Shown: positions 14,001 through 16,751 of the stretch, one piece after another
How positions within the stretch are numbered: position 1 is the stretch's first letter
Layout of the letters: each line of letters opens with the position of its first letter
Program-made: the position numbers and the translations under genes
The notes under the pieces: model-generated
What the model was told of the DNA's origin: nothing
The model's input: the letters and a program-made list of their open reading frames with translations, nothing else
The model's database searches: none
Source of the DNA: Endotrypanum monterogeii
Lineage: Eukaryota > Euglenozoa > Kinetoplastea > Trypanosomatida > Trypanosomatidae
Reading direction: 5' to 3'
Assembly (NCBI GenBank): GCA_000333855.2
Contig: CM007331.1
Span: forward strand, 494,837-511,587
Length of the DNA stretch: 16,751 bases

Positions 14001-16436
14001 ACGGAGGAAAATCTCATTTGGAACTGTGAGCTTCTTCCAGGGCGCAAGTCGCTGCTGTGGTCGCAGTTAAAGGCGACAATGGCGAAGCGCTTGTGGAACG
14101 GATTGCGAGACCGGAGAATGCAATTTTTTCAGATTGTGTGCCCAGTCATTTGCATTCTCACAGCGATGCTCCTGTCACTCATATCTTTTGATGGTGCTCA
14201 GACCATCAAGTTGAACAGAGACATCTATCCAGTTGACACTCTTGTAGACATGAGTGGATGCGATGAACTGCTCGGCCGCGATGCCCCCTTCGACACCTTC
14301 ACTGTGCGTCACCCGAGGTACATGAACGCGCTTAATCTGTCCATGTATATGGTTGATACGTTTCTTGTTCAGCCGATGCTCCGCGTGCAGGGGATCGTGT
14401 GCCGTGACCTGGACTGGGCAGGTGCAGTTAATCTGCCAAATAACGTGATTCATATTTTGAACTCGACCACGTATCATCAGGGGCCTATCTCCATGAACGC
14501 CTTCTACCAGACGCTTTATGGCAAGTATATGGGCCAAGACGCAAAGTTAAAACTCGTCGCTGGCACGATGCCGCGGAGTGATGGCGAGAAAGCGGCACGG
14601 GACAACATCAAGACACTCATAATGGGCGCGATTATCATGATACCCTTCACTTTTCTGCCTTCAAATCCGGTGGCATGGGTGGTGAAGGAGCGGGAGTGCA
14701 AGGCACGGCACCTGCAAAATGTTTCAGGCCTCAGCTTTTACGTCTACTGGCTCTCAAATTTTATTTTTGACATGTGCGCTTATCTGCTCTCCATGTGCCT
14801 TGTTTTACTCATCTTCGCGTGTTTTAGCCGGCAGGAGTATGTCGCTCTTGATCGTATCGGTGCTGTGTTTGTGCTGTTTTTTGTGTACGGTCTCTCAAGC
14901 ACGACAACGGGGTACGTGCTCAGCTTTCTGTTCAACGAGCACTCCAACGCACAAATGATCGTGATGGCCATGTGCTTTGTCACTGGTTTCTTACTGGTGA
15001 TGGTCGTCTATATTATGTCTCTGCTTCCTCAGACGATGAACACGGGTCTCATCCTGAAATGGGTTACGCGTGTCGTGCCTAGCTTTGCCATTGGCGAGGG
15101 TATTATTAATATGGCTATGTTGACAAATCAGCAGACGGTCACGAGTACACTTACACCATGGTCAATGGATACAATTGGGTGGGCGTGTGTGTACATGGGG
15201 ATCGAGTTCCCGGTGTTCTTTGCCATCACCCTTTTCATAGACCATCCTTCAAGACGGATGTGGTCACAGCGCCGCGGCTACGACAATCATACGAAACAAC
15301 ATGTTGTATCAGACGAGGACTCCGATGTGGAGAAGGAGCGTTTTGCGGTCTACGCAAACGAGGACAACAACATCAACGATGACATGGTACGCGTGGTTGA
15401 CCTGAGGAAGGTGTACAACAATGGCAAAGAAGCAGTGCGCAACCTGACCTTCTCCGTCCCCCCCGGAGAGGTTTTTGGCTTCCTCGGCACAAATGGTGCG
15501 GGCAAGACGACAACGATATCCATGCTCTGCCAGGATTTCATACCCACGAGCGGCAACGCCTACATATGCGGCTACGACATCGTCGAGGAGAGTGAGGAGG
15601 CGCTGAGGTGCATTGGGTACTGCCCACAGTTCGATGCAACTCTGGATTTGCTCACTGTGGAGGAGCACCTGTACCTCTACGCTGGTGTGCGAGGCATTCG
15701 GTACGAGGAGCGTGACGTTGTCGTGACTGCCCTGATACGCATGTGCGAGCTATCGACATATCGCCACACGTTGTCCAGGCAGCTATCCGGCGGCAATCGG
15801 CGCAAACTTTCTGTAGCGGTGTCTCTCATTGGGGGGCCACAGGTCATCTTTCTCGATGAGCCATCGGCAGGCATGGATCCTGTCGCACGCCGCGGCTTGT
15901 GGGAAGCAATCGAGAAAGCCGCACAGAACAGTTCTGTAGTGCTGACAACACATCACCTGGAGGAGGTGGAGGCGTTGGCACACCGCGTGGCGATTATGGT
16001 TGATGGCACCTTGCGGTGTATCGGCGACAAGACCCAACTGAAGGGCAAGTTTGGCACCGGGTTCGAGATGAGTATACGTGTGTGCGCAGAGGTTCACATC
16101 GCGCCGCTGCTCAAGTGGGTGGAGCGAAAGTTTCCGCAGGCAAGTTTGAACGAATGTAAGGGGCAACGATTTGTGTATACTATACCCCGCAACACGGGGC
16201 TATCGGAGGTTTTCCGCCTTCTCCAGCACAACACAGCGATTTTCGGGATCACGGACTACAGCGTGTCACAGACATCAATTGAACAGGTTTTTCTGAAGAT
16301 CAGCGGGGAACTCGAGGAGGCGACCGCTTTTCACCACCCGCGTGACGACGAAGTCACACCGATGAGTAAGAGCAGTTCCGTGACAGATCGCTCAAGTTAT
16401 GGCACGGCATCTTCTCTCTCTTCCGGAACCTACTAG
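11088..16436 (+). CDS. ABCA-type full ABC transporter, intact (1782 aa)
   Basis: This is a full-size ABC subfamily A transporter, expected to use ATP to move lipids or similar amphiphiles across a membrane; the substrate cannot be read from sequence. Order: short cytosolic N-terminus (1-~50); TM1 (~53-73); external loop with Cys and N-glycosylation sequons (~74-383); TM2-6 (~384-580) with coupling motif KELRIREAMHIMGL; NBD1 with Walker A GHNGAGKTT (K681), LSGGQ (774-778), Walker B LVFLDE (Asp798) and H-loop TTHYMDEAD; ABCA regulatory motif TTLEEVFL; TM7 (~1011-1033); second external loop; TM8-12 from ~1174; acidic linker; NBD2 (~1433-1660) with Walker A GTNGAGKTTT (K1473), LSGGN (1566-1570), Walker B VIFLDE (Asp1590) and H-loop TTHHLEE. 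It ends in a Ser/Thr-rich cytosolic tail of about 40 residues that the neighbouring paralogue lacks. ATG 11088 is the first ATG after the predicted splice acceptor. All ATPase motifs are intact. The 1782-residue length is normal for full ABCA proteins. Confidence 0.95.
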   Translation: MARASPRSSHIIPSSAGGDYSPHVLKNASFTDQLLAILHRMYRQTLNAKLQLFLEIVLPLAFIAITLILWAMWMPIGGRERQFIDYTPYLSSSATLHKQLTCYNSTTGGPIPGLCECSWMAELTPFDVLCDGDYETIPYKNLCYADVPLDTSTITVNGYPIGEMKGANKVVQVWINSYNTSLFVIPTLDEVIIFHWMARIGKESSSGDGNILSSTLAAGLLPNSKQSSVMCSGALYFVGTPEQVNPLLEYFKEMSVLFDDVYGGTYLTSQEAEARVRASELNWAIVELNGFSANTFDVSIRMNSTALPTFDLPYDKSYGGGFYSSRADLYAVAGFLSIQQIITEHYVKRFAGDAVIGSDLPMDHYMSVAGYIGFVTQPLLTAAGIILPLIFVMAFLYPVSQLTKRIVLEKELRIREAMHIMGLGSTPIYISWYITFFVPNFLITIISIVAIRLTYFTNTNVLVLFLLYLIYIMCCVPLAGFYSTLFSKARLASLMTPLLYFVFAIPAFTIQSANTTVIGFFCIFPPTAFAVTMLSIINHEIAGGFSSASWHDPLDVPPVILSVAVLVADFFFYNLLMLYLDNVIPKDWGMAKHPLFFIIDPISWLFNCRPIRLEGGADGRAEDGVFEEDDDTDGSDDVVIVDGLRKMYSRGGRKFVAVNNLYWGMREGEISVLLGHNGAGKTTVLSMMTGMAVPDEGDCYVYGNSVRTQLDQVRSQIGYCPQHNILWDDLTCREHLEFFGRIKGLRGWELENAVCRMLFETNLLEKVDQPVRSLSGGQKRKLSVSIAFVTCSRLVFLDEPTAGMDVGARRYTWELLRRMSKDHTILLTTHYMDEADLLGHKIGIMSQGRLKCSGSSQFLKSQLGLGYSITMSLYKEASLKEIWELVRSSVSGAHEMGAHGSEVMYRLPNKHVRQFPAFLDRLESQQDLLGIRGYSLSATTLEEVFLRVSREEVEEVGDAGTSMQSSSNSFATEENLIWNCELLPGRKSLLWSQLKATMAKRLWNGLRDRRMQFFQIVCPVICILTAMLLSLISFDGAQTIKLNRDIYPVDTLVDMSGCDELLGRDAPFDTFTVRHPRYMNALNLSMYMVDTFLVQPMLRVQGIVCRDLDWAGAVNLPNNVIHILNSTTYHQGPISMNAFYQTLYGKYMGQDAKLKLVAGTMPRSDGEKAARDNIKTLIMGAIIMIPFTFLPSNPVAWVVKERECKARHLQNVSGLSFYVYWLSNFIFDMCAYLLSMCLVLLIFACFSRQEYVALDRIGAVFVLFFVYGLSSTTTGYVLSFLFNEHSNAQMIVMAMCFVTGFLLVMVVYIMSLLPQTMNTGLILKWVTRVVPSFAIGEGIINMAMLTNQQTVTSTLTPWSMDTIGWACVYMGIEFPVFFAITLFIDHPSRRMWSQRRGYDNHTKQHVVSDEDSDVEKERFAVYANEDNNINDDMVRVVDLRKVYNNGKEAVRNLTFSVPPGEVFGFLGTNGAGKTTTISMLCQDFIPTSGNAYICGYDIVEESEEALRCIGYCPQFDATLDLLTVEEHLYLYAGVRGIRYEERDVVVTALIRMCELSTYRHTLSRQLSGGNRRKLSVAVSLIGGPQVIFLDEPSAGMDPVARRGLWEAIEKAAQNSSVVLTTHHLEEVEALAHRVAIMVDGTLRCIGDKTQLKGKFGTGFEMSIRVCAEVHIAPLLKWVERKFPQASLNECKGQRFVYTIPRNTGLSEVFRLLQHNTAIFGITDYSVSQTSIEQVFLKISGELEEATAFHHPRDDEVTPMSKSSSVTDRSSYGTASSLSSGTY
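12779..13679 (+). repeat. Near-identical NBD1 block, copy B (gene conversion tract)
   Basis: This is the partner of 4126-5026. It is identical except at 13348 and 13376, plus the 53-bp island 13454-13506. The island here encodes a canonical Walker B (LVFLDEPTAGMD) that resembles the Walker B of both NBD2 domains. Which copy was donor cannot be decided from two sequences. Confidence 0.88.
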
Positions 16437-16617
16437 AGATACGTTTGTCGGCATTGCGCAACTGCAGTGGAGTCGGCGAGCCGCAGAGAGGTACACTAAA
16501 GATGGGCGTATCGGAGACGGCGCATCATTTTTAGCTTTCAGAATGCCCCTCTCTTTCCGTAAGGGGGACGAGAAGGGAACGAACAAATGTGCATATACAT
16601 GAATGAAGAAAAAGTAT

Positions 16618-16664
<47 letters not shown>
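16618..16664. repeat. (AC)7 plus (AT)16 compound microsatellite
   Basis: AC units at 16618-16632 switch into 33 bases of uninterrupted AT (16632-16664). It is long enough to stop many assemblers and sits just before the odd terminal segment. Confidence 0.9.
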
Positions 16665-16665
<1 letters not shown>

Positions 16666-16751
16666 TACGTACGTTCGTCTGTGTACGCGCGTCGTCGACG
16701 GTCGGTCTACGTCGTTCTCGTCTGTTCGTCGTACCTAGTACGGTAGTTCGT
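16665..16751. other. Anomalous CGT-rich terminal segment, probable low-quality read tail
   Basis: Counting the 87 dinucleotide steps in 16664-16751, 52 are TA, AC, CG or GT. There are no AT, CA or AA steps and only eight homopolymer steps, none longer than two bases. Nothing else in the window looks like this. The steps follow the cyclic order T-A-C-G, the nucleotide flow order of 454 pyrosequencing, so noise at a read end is likely. A genuine CpG-rich satellite edge is the alternative. Confidence 0.5.

Larger units (their letters stand above)
16437..16751. other. 3' flank of the second ABCA gene
   Basis: This is the start of the 3' UTR after TAG 16434-16436. It contains a short polypyrimidine stretch at 16545-16560 and ends in microsatellites and an anomalous CpG-rich tail. 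No gene is seen, and no poly(A) site can be placed. Confidence 0.65.

Noticed and set aside
1..16751. tRNA, rRNA, snRNA, CRISPR array, insertion sequence or bacterial operon
   Set aside because: No cloverleaf with A/B boxes, no spaced direct repeats and no transposase or inverted-repeat pair were seen. The context is eukaryotic.

Overview
The window looks like nuclear DNA of a kinetoplastid flagellate. It most resembles the Leishmaniinae (Leishmania, Leptomonas, Crithidia and relatives), though the genus is an inference. Three things point there. Very long intron-free reading frames all lie on one strand. They are separated by kilobases of T-tract, (TA)n, (GT)n and (CA)n-rich spacer. A polypyrimidine tract followed by an AG precedes each start codon, as expected for spliced-leader trans-splicing of a polycistronic transcript. 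No bacterial promoter or ribosome binding site features are seen.

Layout: 1-1816 is non-coding spacer with a perfect G5/C1 G-quadruplex repeat at 1559-1590. A first full-size ABCA-type ABC transporter gene runs from 1934 to 7653, but its reading frame is broken by an apparent one-base deletion at about 6656. The frame closes at 6719-6721, and the second nucleotide-binding domain continues in another frame to 7653. A 3.4-kb spacer (7654-11087) full of simple repeats follows. The second, intact ABCA transporter gene occupies 11088-16436 (1782 residues). The last 315 bases are 3' flank ending in an (AC)n/(TA)n microsatellite and an odd CpG-rich tail.

The two genes are tandem paralogues with the same plan: TM1, large external loop, TM2-6, NBD1, regulatory region, TM7, external loop, TM8-12, NBD2. 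They are clearly diverged over most of their length. However, a block covering the last helix of the first membrane domain and nearly all of NBD1 (4126-5026 versus 12779-13679, constant offset 8653) is almost identical: 2 mismatches in 848 bp. This is the signature of recent gene conversion. Inside that block sits a 53-bp island with 20 mismatches, exactly over Walker B and the D-loop, where the first copy also carries a proline in Walker B.

I found no evidence for a new multi-gene system. The points of interest are the mosaic conversion tract, the frameshift with its TGATG stop/start overlap, overlapping upstream ORFs at the first gene, the G-quadruplex beside a splice signal, and a terminal segment whose base order resembles pyrosequencing noise rather than biology.
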